In this document: positions 33,437 through 42,432 of the stretch, piece after piece
Numbering within the stretch: the first letter of the stretch is position 1
How the letters are laid out: every line of letters starts with the position of its first letter
Notes under the pieces: generated by a model
What the model saw: the letters and a program-made list of their open reading frames with translations, nothing else
Databases searched by the model: none
What the model was told of the DNA's origin: nothing
Origin: a candidate division FCPU426 bacterium
Lineage (GTDB): Bacteria > Oederibacteriota > JAAXVQ01 > JAUVAV01
Length of the DNA stretch: 64,000 bases
Direction: 5' to 3'
Assembly: GCA_030591525.1 (NCBI GenBank)
Contig: JAUVAV010000002.1
Location: 39,652 to 103,651, forward strand
Program-made: the position numbers and the translations under genes

Positions 33437-33465
33437 ATTATACAATATTACAATTGTATACACAA
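33437..33465 (-). promoter_or_regulatory. Promoter and palindromic operator of the BrnTA-like pair
   Basis: Minus strand TTGTGT (33460-33465), 17 nt, TATAAT (33437-33442). The spacer and -10 form TATACAAT-TGTAAT-ATTGTATA, an 8-bp inverted repeat, a likely binding site for the antitoxin. The predicted transcription start coincides with the toxin ATG. Confidence 0.65.
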
Positions 33466-33858
33466 GAAAATTCGTGGCCCCGTAAGAATGCTTCTCTTTA
33501 CAAGGATATTTGTTTAAAATAAACGACAAAATATTTTGTATGTAAAGTCTGCTGCGAGTTCGCGCCAAAAATTCATAACCTACAGCCGGATGGAACCGAT
33601 ACCTTGCGGCCAGCCCGAGTGGTTAAACCGTTCAGGCAACCCGGTTGTTGGAATTACGAAAATGGTGGGCAAGAAGATAGCATCATAGTCATGAAAAAAA
33701 ACTGCTCATGAAGCAACTTTCCTATTTGAAATATATATCAAAATACATGAAATACCATATTTATGCCGTTGACATAATATTTCTGCCTTTGTTACACTAT
33801 ATTTTGTAATTAAATTTTTATCACTTAACGTATATTATTAAGATAAGGAAGATGTGAA
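33466..33858. other. AT-rich gap with a possible promoter for the next gene
   Basis: No gene is recognised. TTGACA at 33769-33774 and TACACT at 33793-33798 (18 nt apart) could drive the downstream gene. Around 33610 the sequence GCCCGAGTGGTTAAACC resembles a tRNA D-arm but no cloverleaf can be built around it. Confidence 0.4.
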
Positions 33859-34461
33859 ATGCCTGAATCACTTTTTTTAAAAATGAAAATAAGAAACGTA
33901 TTAGATAATATATTTCTGTCTATCGATACTAAAGTTAATGATTTGAATAATTCGGAAATCACAAAAGATAAAATTGATACTTTGGTTGAGAGAATAAGCG
34001 GAGATTATTTAATAGTTTTTCCAGTTCTTAAATTAGAAGAAAAACAATGGAAAGTTGACGTATGCCAAGTTGATGTAAGCGGAGATCCAAATAAATTGCT
34101 TATAGATAGAAGTAAACCATTTCTTGTAGCAGGAAAAGAACTCAAGTTAATAATTCCGTTTGATGGAGATAAAGAGTTATTTGATTGTCGACCCAATACA
34201 TCTAGTATGAATCCACCACAAGCAAAAGTTGCAAATAATCGGCTTATTATATCATACGAAATTACTAAAGATGAAGATATTGAAAAAGTAAAAACTGAAG
34301 CTGAAAAAACATTGGAAAAGATAAACAATTATTTGGAAAACCTAAAAAAGGATATTGGAAATTTCAACGATACAGCAAAAGACCGTGTTCGTAGCTTGTT
34401 GGAGGATCGTTTGAAAAATATTTCCGATGCAAAAACATTAGAAGAAGAACTAAACGCATAA
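33859..34461 (+). CDS. Hypothetical protein with C-terminal coiled coil
   Basis: 200 aa, unrecognised. Residues 1-135 look like a compact mixed alpha/beta domain with several strand-like stretches (GDYLIVFPVLKLEEKQW, ELKLIIPFDGD, NRLIISYEIT). Residues about 140-198 are strongly charged and helical (heptad pattern, ending TLEEELNA), a probable coiled coil. No signal peptide or membrane segment. The gene is markedly AT-rich and lies just before the repeat-flanked DUF488 cassette; whether it belongs to that system is open. Confidence 0.6.
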   Translation: MPESLFLKMKIRNVLDNIFLSIDTKVNDLNNSEITKDKIDTLVERISGDYLIVFPVLKLEEKQWKVDVCQVDVSGDPNKLLIDRSKPFLVAGKELKLIIPFDGDKELFDCRPNTSSMNPPQAKVANNRLIISYEITKDEDIEKVKTEAEKTLEKINNYLENLKKDIGNFNDTAKDRVRSLLEDRLKNISDAKTLEEELNA

Positions 34462-34514
34462 TAAGAAGGAACTTTTACTTACGGAAACCTTCGGGAACGT
34501 TGATTCTTAGGATT

Positions 34515-34588
34515 TGGGGACGGAGTCAATTTGTCCAGTTAACCATTTGAAGATCATAAGCATCTAACTTGACAAACTCCGTCCACAA
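34515..34588. repeat. Palindromic GGACGGAGTC repeat, left flank of the DUF488 cassette
   Basis: Internal inverted arms GACGGAGTC/AATTTGTC and TTGACAAACTCCGTC. The core, read on the minus strand as TTTGTCAAGTTAGATGCTTA, is repeated in opposite orientation at 36513-36596. REP-like in structure. Confidence 0.8.
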
Positions 34589-34660
34589 ACCTCTAGCTTG
34601 AATCCAGTATATAAATATGTTCCACTTTAAGTTTGTCGTAAACTAAAAGAGGGTCCAGCC

Positions 34661-35311
34661 ATGAAACGTTTATTTACTATTGGTCATTCTACTCATTCAA
34701 CAGATTTATTTATCGGCTTTTTGAAAAAAAGTCAGATAGATGTAGTTATTGATGTCAGAAGCGTCCCTTATAGTCGAATTGCTGAACAATATAATAAAGA
34801 CAATTTAAATCTTTTTCTAAAAACCAATAGTATATATTATATTCCCATGGGCGGTCAATTAGGTGCCAGATACGAAAATGAGCGTCTTTTATTCGCTGAT
34901 AAAAAAGTAGATTTTAATAAAGTTATAACCACAGAAAGTTTTCAAAATGGCATAAAAAGAATAGATAATGGGATAAAAAATGGTCACATCATTGCAATAA
35001 TGTGTTCTGAAAAAAATCCTTTAGAATGCCATCGTTTTTCTCTCATATCCCGCTTTCTTGATAATAAAGGATATTTAATTGAACATATACTGCCTAACAG
35101 CATAATTTCTCATAAAAAATTGGAAAATAAATTATTCGAATACTTTAAATACAAAAGAAAAGTAGAATTAAAGATAGAAAAAATATTAAACTTTAATTCT
35201 GTCCAGCAAAGATTGTTTGATTCTGACACTACGGCCAAATCGGATTTATATGTAAATCTAAATAAGCTTATAGCTTACAGTCCATCCACCAAACATAAAA
35301 TAAACGTATGA
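34661..35311 (+). CDS. DUF488 family protein, long form
   Basis: 216 aa. It starts MKRLFTIGHSTHSTDLFIGF, the usual DUF488 opening (strand then GHS). The conserved Asp31-Val-Arg33 (VIDVRSVPYS) and the Cys115-x-Glu...Cys123-His124-Arg125 motif (CSEKNPLECHR) are intact. A C-terminal extension (about 150-216) is Lys-rich and helical. GAGGGT precedes the ATG by 6 nt. It overlaps the next DUF488 gene by 4 nt. No established reaction is known to me; the Cys/His/Arg set looks catalytic. Confidence 0.88.
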   Translation: MKRLFTIGHSTHSTDLFIGFLKKSQIDVVIDVRSVPYSRIAEQYNKDNLNLFLKTNSIYYIPMGGQLGARYENERLLFADKKVDFNKVITTESFQNGIKRIDNGIKNGHIIAIMCSEKNPLECHRFSLISRFLDNKGYLIEHILPNSIISHKKLENKLFEYFKYKRKVELKIEKILNFNSVQQRLFDSDTTAKSDLYVNLNKLIAYSPSTKHKINV

Positions 35312-35739
35312 TTTTATACACCATCGGTGTTTCCGGCAAAAGCGCTGAATCATTTTTCATGTTACTTCAGAAGAATAAAATAAGAAGATTGATAGATATT
35401 AGACTGAATAACAAATCTCAACTGGCAGGTTTTGCTAATGAAAGGCATTTGCCGTATTTTTTAAAACTTCATAATATTGAATATGTTTATAAACCGGAAT
35501 ATGCTCCAACTAAGGAACTGCTTGATGGCTATAAGAAAAAAAATATTAGTTGGCCCGAATACATGACTATATACAACAAACTATTAATCACGAGGTATAT
35601 ATTAAAAAATATTGAGTGGAGTTTATTTGAAAATAGCGTGTTGTTATGTAGCGAATCAACAGCTACACAGTGCCACAGAAGGCTTTTGGCTGAATATTTG
35701 GCAAAAGAAAATAGCGAAATTCAAATCATGCATTTATAG
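35308..35739 (+). CDS. DUF488 family protein, short form
   Basis: 143 aa. It starts MILYTIGVSGKSAESFFML. It shares Asp30-Ile-Arg32 (LIDIRLNNKSQ) and the Cys114...Cys122-His123-Arg124 motif (LCSESTATQCHRR) with its neighbour but is otherwise very different, so it is a separate subfamily rather than a recent duplicate. The ATG overlaps the previous stop (ATGA), so the two are made together and may form a heteromer (inference). Confidence 0.87.
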   Translation: MILYTIGVSGKSAESFFMLLQKNKIRRLIDIRLNNKSQLAGFANERHLPYFLKLHNIEYVYKPEYAPTKELLDGYKKKNISWPEYMTIYNKLLITRYILKNIEWSLFENSVLLCSESTATQCHRRLLAEYLAKENSEIQIMHL

Positions 35740-35748
35740 AGGATAAAA

Positions 35749-36450
35749 ATGAAAATTATTATTACAGATTTAACAAGGTTTAGAAACGATGATATTGTTT
35801 GCATTGCAGGCATCGACAAAGAATCTAAAAAATGCATTAGACCTCTTCCTTATATCAAAAAAGCAAAATGCAAAAAGTTGAGTATTTTACCTGGTGCAAT
35901 TTTAGAAGGAAATTTTACTCCTGATCCAAAGAGAGGGAATCCTCATAGTGAAGATATGCACTACAATGGCTTAAAATATATTGGTGATTGTTCGTCAAAT
36001 GAATTAAATCAAATTCTTAAAGGTAGTTTATCAAAATCAATTTCTTCTGGTTTTACTTATCCCTTCAATGAAGGAGGCAAAGTAATTCCCCACACCAATC
36101 CGCCCGCAAAGTCAATTATCACGATAAAGGTAAGCCCCCAACAAATTCCAATAGTGAAGGATGGTTTTGTCCCCCAAAAAATAAAACTGAACTTGCGTGA
36201 TAATGACAATAAAAAATATTCTTATTTACCTATTACAGATTTGGGATTTTTTAATTACACAATGTCCCACTATAATGAAGCTGATTTTCCTAAGAAACTA
36301 AATGATATTTTAAACAATGAAAAAAGCGTATATTTAAGAATTGGCTTGAGTGGCAAGTATAAATCAAAAGATGGAAGAGATGGTTACTGGTTACAAGTAA
36401 ATGGCATTTATACTTTCCCGAATTATTCTAAACAACTAAGATGTTATTAA
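35749..36450 (+). CDS. Partner protein of the DUF488 pair (possible dual OB-fold protein)
   Basis: 233 aa. It begins MKIIITDLTRFRNDDIVCIA, then IDKESKKCIRPLPY, a beta-rich layout with many charged loops. The C-terminal third has PITDLGFFNYT and YLRIGLSGKYKSKDGRDGYW with a late QVNGIYTFP strand. I associate this pattern and its position beside DUF488 with proteins annotated as dual-OB-containing, which would suggest nucleic-acid binding, but I could not check it. GAGG is 7 nt before the ATG and the gap to the previous gene is 9 nt. No membrane segment. Confidence 0.7.
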   Translation: MKIIITDLTRFRNDDIVCIAGIDKESKKCIRPLPYIKKAKCKKLSILPGAILEGNFTPDPKRGNPHSEDMHYNGLKYIGDCSSNELNQILKGSLSKSISSGFTYPFNEGGKVIPHTNPPAKSIITIKVSPQQIPIVKDGFVPQKIKLNLRDNDNKKYSYLPITDLGFFNYTMSHYNEADFPKKLNDILNNEKSVYLRIGLSGKYKSKDGRDGYWLQVNGIYTFPNYSKQLRCY

Positions 36451-36512
36451 CAAACTGGTTCCTTTGTACCTACTAAATTTGCATATTATGCTTATATAGA
36501 AACCATGTGAAT

Positions 36513-36596
36513 GGGGGACGGAGTCGATTTGTCAAGTTAGATGCTTATGCTTTTCAAATGGTTATCTTGACAAATGATTCTGCTACAAAACCCCCT
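36513..36596. repeat. Palindromic GGACGGAGTC repeat, right flank of the DUF488 cassette
   Basis: Arms GGGGG...CCCCC and ATTTGTCAAG/CTTGACAAAT (10 bp perfect). It is a near copy of 34515-34588 in opposite orientation, sharing TTTGTCAAGTTAGATGCTTA and a CAAATGGTTA segment. Confidence 0.8.
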
Positions 36597-36706
36597 GATA
36601 TGCTTTTCTTTCCCTCTCAAAAGTTGTATTCTAATGAAAATTCTCGTTATAGTTGATATGTAAGGCTAATCAAAATTAGGCGGTGGATTTCGGTTGGGGT
36701 AAAAAC

Positions 36707-36733
36707 TTGACAAGCTCGGCTGTGCTGTATAAT
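36707..36733 (+). promoter_or_regulatory. Possible sigma-70 promoter for the 36802 gene
   Basis: TTGACA (36707-36712) and TATAAT (36728-36733) are perfect boxes but only 15 nt apart, shorter than usual. About 68 nt before the start codon. Confidence 0.4.
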
Positions 36734-36801
36734 AATTCAAGCTGATGTCTAGATAGCCGGCGCGTTAGATAGGGACTAAACTATTACTGGGGGCAAACAA
36801 A

Positions 36802-37221
36802 ATGAATAAAGAGAAAGCAAAAAAGAAAATGACTTATAAAAAAGCCTTTCTTATTGTTGGTCTTCCGTTTCTACTGATGTGGGGATGTGTCCACCTGGTA
36901 AATAAAAACATTAAAAAAGAGAATAACAAGTGGGCTGATTTTACGCAAATCGAATATGTAAAAACACCAGGATTGAGAGTTTATACATACTACACCACCA
37001 ACAATAATATTGATAAAATTAAAGAACACGCAATGACTAAAACTACTTGGATAGAAGGAAGAGCAACTGTAGTTTATTATTATAATGACAAAAATAGCAT
37101 TCCTTCTGCACAAATACTTGTAGACCCTACTATTGAGTCACAATGGAAAAAACATTTAGTAGCTCTTTATACAAAAAGTAGAACGGGAAAAGTTAGTTGT
37201 CAACCAATGGACCAGAAATAG
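36802..37221 (+). CDS. Membrane-anchored hypothetical protein
   Basis: 139 aa, unrecognised. A Lys-rich N-terminus and one hydrophobic segment (AFLIVGLPFLLMWGCVHLV) would anchor it, possibly as a lipoprotein at the Cys in MWGCVH. The rest is a small polar domain with strand-like stretches (LRVYTYYTT, RATVVYYYND, SAQILVDPT). A GGGGG run lies 7 nt before the ATG. AT-rich, like the rest of this island. No relatives are recognised by eye. Confidence 0.6.
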   Translation: MNKEKAKKKMTYKKAFLIVGLPFLLMWGCVHLVNKNIKKENNKWADFTQIEYVKTPGLRVYTYYTTNNNIDKIKEHAMTKTTWIEGRATVVYYYNDKNSIPSAQILVDPTIESQWKKHLVALYTKSRTGKVSCQPMDQK

Positions 37222-37393
37222 AAATCACTTGTAGCAGAGGGACGAAGTGAGCTTCCCCCGAAAAAAGCGACACACCATTAAGATACTCCTCGCATCTTCT
37301 CATACTCAGCCGGATTCTGATAGTTCAAATACGTGTGAATGGGGGTCGGTGAAGTCGACGTCCGGCGAGCACATCCCATTCACCATTTTCTTG

Positions 37394-40183
37394 TCAAAAC
37401 CCCATATCAAAATCCAGCGTGAATCGAAATTCCTGATCCTTAATTCTATAAATCACGGCCTGATTCAACCTGGCCGGGAGGTACCAAAACCACTCCATAT
37501 CCAGGTGCATTTCCCATCCCAGCGAACACACCGCCTGTTCCATCCATGCTTCTCCTTTAATGGAACCATCCCAGCCGGCGCCCCATTCAACCAGCATTTC
37601 TCCCCAGAGGTCATGGAAAAAAATTGGAAACAACCCCGGTCCGTTATCAATATACCAGAGCGGCATCCGGTAGGCCGCAGAGAGCGTCAAAATATTTTCT
37701 GCCTCAAATTGCCCGCCCTGATATCCCTGGGGCGCTGAATGATAATCAGTTTCCGGAAAATAGCCGGACCTGGAAGACCCGCGCACGCCCAGCATTAGAG
37801 CCTGATGCTGAAAAAACGAGGGCAGGTGGACAAGTCCTGTTGCTTTAACTATTCTGCCGTCATAATCACATCCCTCTAGCGCGGCGCGTCCGCGCAGGGA
37901 GCAGGAAACACCTGAAACGGGAAAAAGATCCCTGGGGCTCTGCCGGATGCTGGTAAATTTCGTTCCTCCGTCCAGGCCGCTGTAATTCTCCCCTGGAAAA
38001 GCAGAGCAGTTCTCCGATCTAACCTGATAGGTCTCGTACCCCAAATCCAACTCAACCACGCTTACTGCGTCATAGGCCCTTCGAAGCAGTACTGTAAAAA
38101 TTGAATCCAGTTCCAAGCCTTGCGCCCGTGACCAGTAAAGGTTTTCATCTTCCCGGTCGCCGGGTACTCCCCATCTTGACAAAGGCATGCTAAATACCCG
38201 TCCGGCCAGAACTATTGGCGTATCCCGGTTTTCATAACTTAAATCACCGTACCATTGGCCGTTTAACGGCTGGTAGAGGGCTTGTGCCCACCAGGAATGA
38301 ATTTCCAGAGGATCCCGGCGCCCGGACGCAGCGCCCCAGAGCAGCCCAGCTTGATCTTGCCCCAGCATGGGCATCCAAAATGTGGGGACTAAATGGGGCC
38401 AGGCAGAGTATCGTTCGCCTTTTTCCGGAGGGAGAGTAAATTCATAAGGTGTTTCCGGCTGCACCTGGAAGGCTGGAAGCGGGACGTGCTTCCAGGCTGA
38501 AACATCCAGGCACGCGATTACCAACTGCTGGGAGTTGCCGGTCTTATATTCCGCAAAAATCAACTGCTTTCCATCCTGGGAAATATCCGGCTCAAAAGCG
38601 CCGAAACGCGCGTTAGTCACCTGATAAAGCTCATTAGTTTCAAGTTCATGCGCGTATACTTGATTTACACCGGTCCGGTCGGAAACAAAGTAGAGATAAC
38701 CACCATCCGGAGACCAAACCGGAGTATAATCCCCGGCCGCGTCCCATCCGGTAATAGCTTTTAGCGCTCCGGTCGCAGGGTCTATCAAACAAACATCCTG
38801 AATCCCGTTTATCCTGACCGCGGCCGCCAATTGTGTTGCGTCAGGCGACCATTGGGGAGAAAGATAAACCGCGCCTTTGGGCCCTGGGATAAGCTTGATA
38901 GCGCCGGATCCCGGATCAACCAGACCCAGCCGCGTTGGTCCTAATTCGTTTACTACACACACGATCCGGTTAGCTTGCGATACATCCGGCGACCAGCAGC
39001 GCCCGCCCTTAGTCAAACGATATTCCCGGCCCTGGGAATCCCTCTGAAACAAATCAGCGGTTAAATTATCAAAATAAACCGGGTTGGGCAGCAAACGGGC
39101 ATAGGTAAGTAATTCCGTGGAAGGGTTATAAGCATAGCCTCCATGCAGCATGTCCGGCTTGGCTAATTCCTGTACCTGCTTGGTTTGAGGATTTATGCTG
39201 ACCAGGGCGGGGCCATCATCATTGCTTCTTCGATAAGCTGCCACCTGACCATCCGGCATCCATTGCGGTTGCTGGAAAATCGCTTTATCCTCCCGGGTAA
39301 TGGCAAGCGCTCCGTCTATGGCCGGACGCTCCTGACCATAGACTCCTGATAGTTTTTCTTTATGTTCAGACAATACCTGGTTCCAAATCCCTCCCGGAGT
39401 ATGTCCGGTGGCTTGGCCCCAAACAAAACCCAGCCCAAAAAACGGCCAGGCGCTCTGCTGCGAAGAAATACGGTCTAAAAACCGGCAATCGTCAAGCTCC
39501 GCTTGGAGCAACACCAGCATTTCGTAGCCCGGCAAATAAACCCGGTCGCGGGGATAACTAAAACGAGGCAAATGCCCGATCTGCCCCAGGGTCCAGGGAT
39601 GATCCGAGAGCAGGTTGGCGGCCAACCGCATCTGATGGTATGGATTACGGCCGCGGCCGCCATTGGTCAATACGGTCTCGGCATATACGGCCACACCCTC
39701 GATCCACCATTTAGGCGCGATAAAATTTAATCCCTGCGCCTCTCCGAAAATTGTTGTCAGGCAGCGGCTGAATCCGTCATTTCGCATGCCATGGCAGAGA
39801 TGAGCGAATTCATGGTACATTAGGTTTTCAATCCAGGAAGAATTCCTGGTACTGGCCCAATGGCCCATCGGGCTAGTAAGGTAAAATTCCATTTTCCGGA
39901 AAATGGCCTGGGCATAACCATTGGCAGTATCCCGCATGGGATTCAGGATTAGGGGCGTAAAACCTGGAGGAGCATACCCGAGAAGTTCGCGCACCCGCGG
40001 ATAGGCCTGCTCGGCAATCCGGGCTGTACGGGCCGCAGCCTGGCCGGCTATGGTTGGATATATTATCAAGAAATGCTCAGTTCTTAGCTGACGCCAATCC
40101 AAGCCCGGGTCGCGGCGCGCAGATGCAGGAAGCGAAGATAAGCCAAGGGTTAATACAATGAAAAACATTCGTATAAATTTCAT
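37394..40183 (-). CDS. Secreted metalloprotease (MA clan) with TolB-type propeller and C-terminal beta-barrel
   Basis: 929 aa from the ATG at 40183, which gives a clean signal peptide (MKFIRMFFIVLTLGLSSLPA); the frame is open to 40222. A gluzincin-like peptidase domain follows: His124-Glu-x-x-His128 (YHEFAHLCHG) and a downstream Glu in WWIEGVAVYAE. The middle (about 290-560) is a WD40-like PD40/TolB propeller (WSPDGGYLYFVSD, ISQDGKQLIFAEY). The last 300 residues alternate aromatic strands and end in Phe (FRFTLDFDMGF), as in outer-membrane beta-barrels. It is probably anchored in the outer membrane with the protease in the periplasm. Target unknown. Confidence 0.85.
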   Translation of the reverse strand: MKFIRMFFIVLTLGLSSLPASARRDPGLDWRQLRTEHFLIIYPTIAGQAAARTARIAEQAYPRVRELLGYAPPGFTPLILNPMRDTANGYAQAIFRKMEFYLTSPMGHWASTRNSSWIENLMYHEFAHLCHGMRNDGFSRCLTTIFGEAQGLNFIAPKWWIEGVAVYAETVLTNGGRGRNPYHQMRLAANLLSDHPWTLGQIGHLPRFSYPRDRVYLPGYEMLVLLQAELDDCRFLDRISSQQSAWPFFGLGFVWGQATGHTPGGIWNQVLSEHKEKLSGVYGQERPAIDGALAITREDKAIFQQPQWMPDGQVAAYRRSNDDGPALVSINPQTKQVQELAKPDMLHGGYAYNPSTELLTYARLLPNPVYFDNLTADLFQRDSQGREYRLTKGGRCWSPDVSQANRIVCVVNELGPTRLGLVDPGSGAIKLIPGPKGAVYLSPQWSPDATQLAAAVRINGIQDVCLIDPATGALKAITGWDAAGDYTPVWSPDGGYLYFVSDRTGVNQVYAHELETNELYQVTNARFGAFEPDISQDGKQLIFAEYKTGNSQQLVIACLDVSAWKHVPLPAFQVQPETPYEFTLPPEKGERYSAWPHLVPTFWMPMLGQDQAGLLWGAASGRRDPLEIHSWWAQALYQPLNGQWYGDLSYENRDTPIVLAGRVFSMPLSRWGVPGDREDENLYWSRAQGLELDSIFTVLLRRAYDAVSVVELDLGYETYQVRSENCSAFPGENYSGLDGGTKFTSIRQSPRDLFPVSGVSCSLRGRAALEGCDYDGRIVKATGLVHLPSFFQHQALMLGVRGSSRSGYFPETDYHSAPQGYQGGQFEAENILTLSAAYRMPLWYIDNGPGLFPIFFHDLWGEMLVEWGAGWDGSIKGEAWMEQAVCSLGWEMHLDMEWFWYLPARLNQAVIYRIKDQEFRFTLDFDMGF

Positions 40184-40199
40184 ATTGTATACCCTTTCC

Positions 40200-40904
40200 T
40201 TACAGCTGGTAGCCCACTTCAATGTCGCGTCCTTTCAGCGTAATCACTTTGAATTCATAGACATTCACGACTGTGGTTTCAGCATACCGGGTCTTTTTGA
40301 TTTGGTTGAACGCATTCAGGTGCAAATGTCCGTGCATCCAGAGCAGGGGCTTAATCTCCTGGATAAACCGGGTAAAGCAGGCGAAGCCCTCGTGAAATCC
40401 CCCGCTTTCGTCCTGAATGCCCTGCGGCGGGGCGTGCGACAATACGATCACGGTCTTGGACTGCCTTCCCTTTATCCGGTCCCACCAGCGCAGAAAACGG
40501 ATGCGGCGCGCCACGCGGCGGGTCAGACCGCGCATTTCACGCTCCGAATAATGATGCGGCCGCTCCTGTCCCGACCGTGCACCGCTGAATCCGCAAAATA
40601 GATAATCTCCGAAAACGATAACCTTGGCGTGCAGGTTTTCGCCCACTCCGACTGAGAGCATGCTCTGGTGACGATCATTGTCTACTTCGAAAAACGAAGG
40701 CCGCCGCAGAGGCGCCGGATCGTGATTACCGTTCACGTGAAATACTTTGCCTCTGGCATATAAGGAGATGCTATCCAAATAGGAAAATTTTAAGTCTCCG
40801 CAGGCGCAGATCGCGTTAAAGGAAGTCGCGTGAAGCCCGGCCTTGGCCAGGCGCTGCTCCAGGTAATGGGATGGTTCATCCGCTAAAGCCAGAATTTTAA
40901 ACAT
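40200..40904 (-). CDS. Calcineurin-like metallophosphoesterase (cytosolic)
   Basis: 234 aa from the ATG at 40904 (MFKILALADEPSHYLEQRL), with GGAGG 11 nt upstream; the frame is open to 40961. Metal-binding motifs are present: CGDLKFSYL, NGNHDPAPL, VLSHAPPQG and HGHLHLN. The first DxH is replaced by DEP, as in some subfamilies. It ends 17 nt before the protease gene start. Substrate cannot be predicted. Confidence 0.85.
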   Translation of the reverse strand: MFKILALADEPSHYLEQRLAKAGLHATSFNAICACGDLKFSYLDSISLYARGKVFHVNGNHDPAPLRRPSFFEVDNDRHQSMLSVGVGENLHAKVIVFGDYLFCGFSGARSGQERPHHYSEREMRGLTRRVARRIRFLRWWDRIKGRQSKTVIVLSHAPPQGIQDESGGFHEGFACFTRFIQEIKPLLWMHGHLHLNAFNQIKKTRYAETTVVNVYEFKVITLKGRDIEVGYQL

Positions 40905-41096
40905 AAGCCCGATAACCTCCAAATCTCCCGGGATTGGTACGGTCAGACTGTCCCCCACCAAACCCCGGCTTAAATATCGATGAGCTTATGCTTCCCGCAG
41001 AAATATTGAGCCTGCACCATCCCAAACCTGCCAAAATCGATTTTTCCTTTCCGTCTTTTGGGAACTGTCTCCAATCGGATACAAATCAAAAAGTAT

Positions 41097-42242
41097 TCAC
41101 TCCTCCGGCACCAGCTCAATCAAGGTTACTTCCGGCCGGGCAAGCAAGCGCATAGGCGGGCCCCAGGTGCCGGTTCCCGGGCTGACATATATGGCGGTAT
41201 TATCTGCCAGCGGATAAAAACCGGCATGATATTTAAAAAACATACGGGTAATCAGACTAAAGGGAAAAATCTGTCCCTTATGGGTATGTCCGGATAACTG
41301 CAAATCAAAGAAGCCTAAAGCGCTGCGGTTAACCCGGGGCCGGTGTTTTAGCAAAATGGTAAATTTTTCCCAGGGCAATTTGGCGAGCAGATCTTTTTCG
41401 GGAATTTTTTCATCCTGGCCGAAATATTTTCCTGTTGGATCATCCACGCCGGCAATATTTATCAGTCCGGCCACTGTCACTCCCTGGCCGCGTAATATTT
41501 CGAACCCGGCGTTTCGGGTAAATTCCAGGGAATGGTCCAGCCCGGGATAAAATTCGTGATTTCCAGTAACCGCAAATTTACCATGGCGCGGCTGGATTTC
41601 TCTTAGCCCTTCGGCCAGAGCTTCACAACCGTTAATCTGGGCATCCACCAGGTCCCCGGTAGATACGATAATATCCGGATCAGTTTTCTTTACTATGTCC
41701 AGGATTCTTTTCAAACGCGCTTTTCGCACCATCAGGCCGAGATGAATATCCGAGAGCTGAATCAGCCTCACCGGACCGGCAGTGGCGGGAATTTTAGAGC
41801 TAGTTATTTTTATTTTCTCAAGCCGGATATTCCGGGCTTCGAAATAACCGTATATTGACAGGCACAGCGCCAGCAGCAGGGCGGTCTGGAACATCCCTGG
41901 GGATGATAATTGCAAAAAGCTTAAATCCCTGCCCAGCACAAGCCCTGCCAGCCGAAAAAGCCACTGGCACAGATTAAGCGCTAAATAAACTGCAAGAAAG
42001 AGAAAGAGCACTCCCATCCAGGTATAACCGACTACGGCCAACGGCCGCCCCAGGATATCAAGTTTGTATTTTTCCGCTACTACTGCCAGCACGGGCGCTA
42101 AAATCATCGCTCCCAAAAACGAGGCCACCCCCATGGCGGCCGCGTTCCCTAAAAACCAGACGCTCCTGGCCTTACAAAAGAAAAAATAATTGGCACTGCC
42201 GTAAATCGCCAAATAGATTATGATAACCAATAATATCTTCAC
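41097..42242 (-). CDS. Membrane-anchored metallophosphoesterase (YkuE/YaeI-like)
   Basis: 381 aa. About four N-terminal membrane helices (1-135) precede a metallophosphoesterase domain: QLSDIHLGLM, STGDLVDAQI, TGNHEFYPG, LLKHRPR and LSGHTHKGQIFP carry all metal ligands. Relatives of this layout act on membrane-associated substrates such as UDP-diacylglucosamine. AAGGAG lies 8 nt before the ATG. It is followed by a small gap and the soluble metallophosphoesterase. Confidence 0.9.
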   Translation of the reverse strand: MKILLVIIIYLAIYGSANYFFFCKARSVWFLGNAAAMGVASFLGAMILAPVLAVVAEKYKLDILGRPLAVVGYTWMGVLFLFLAVYLALNLCQWLFRLAGLVLGRDLSFLQLSSPGMFQTALLLALCLSIYGYFEARNIRLEKIKITSSKIPATAGPVRLIQLSDIHLGLMVRKARLKRILDIVKKTDPDIIVSTGDLVDAQINGCEALAEGLREIQPRHGKFAVTGNHEFYPGLDHSLEFTRNAGFEILRGQGVTVAGLINIAGVDDPTGKYFGQDEKIPEKDLLAKLPWEKFTILLKHRPRVNRSALGFFDLQLSGHTHKGQIFPFSLITRMFFKYHAGFYPLADNTAIYVSPGTGTWGPPMRLLARPEVTLIELVPEE

Positions 42243-42303
42243 CTGGTTCTCCTTATGCCGGCGCGCCCGGTTAGTCTTAGCTGAAATATGCCACCTACGG
42301 GAT

Positions 42304-42381
42304 GTAGGGGCCGGCCCCTACAAAAATCATTCTCATTAACGCTTTTTGCATTGGTGGGGGCGTTTAATTAAACGCCTCTAT
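42304..42381. repeat. Two palindromes of the GTAGGGGC family
   Basis: TGTAGGGGCCGGCCCCTACA at 42304 and GGGGGCGTTTAATTAAACGC near 42357, in the 190-nt gap between recD2 and the membrane phosphoesterase. The second has the same core as 21038-21061. Confidence 0.75.
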
Positions 42382-42432
42382 CTATGGATAATGTCATAAT
42401 AAACAGTTATTATATTATTAAACTACGGGGAA

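Noticed and set aside
33608..33670. tRNA-Ser/Leu-like D-arm sequence
   Set aside because: GCCCGAGTGGTTAAACC looks like a D-arm, but no acceptor, anticodon or T-arm pairing can be formed around it.
37247..37738. 163-codon plus-strand frame
   Set aside because: Mostly opposite the C-terminal part of the secreted metalloprotease gene; no own motif or ribosome site.
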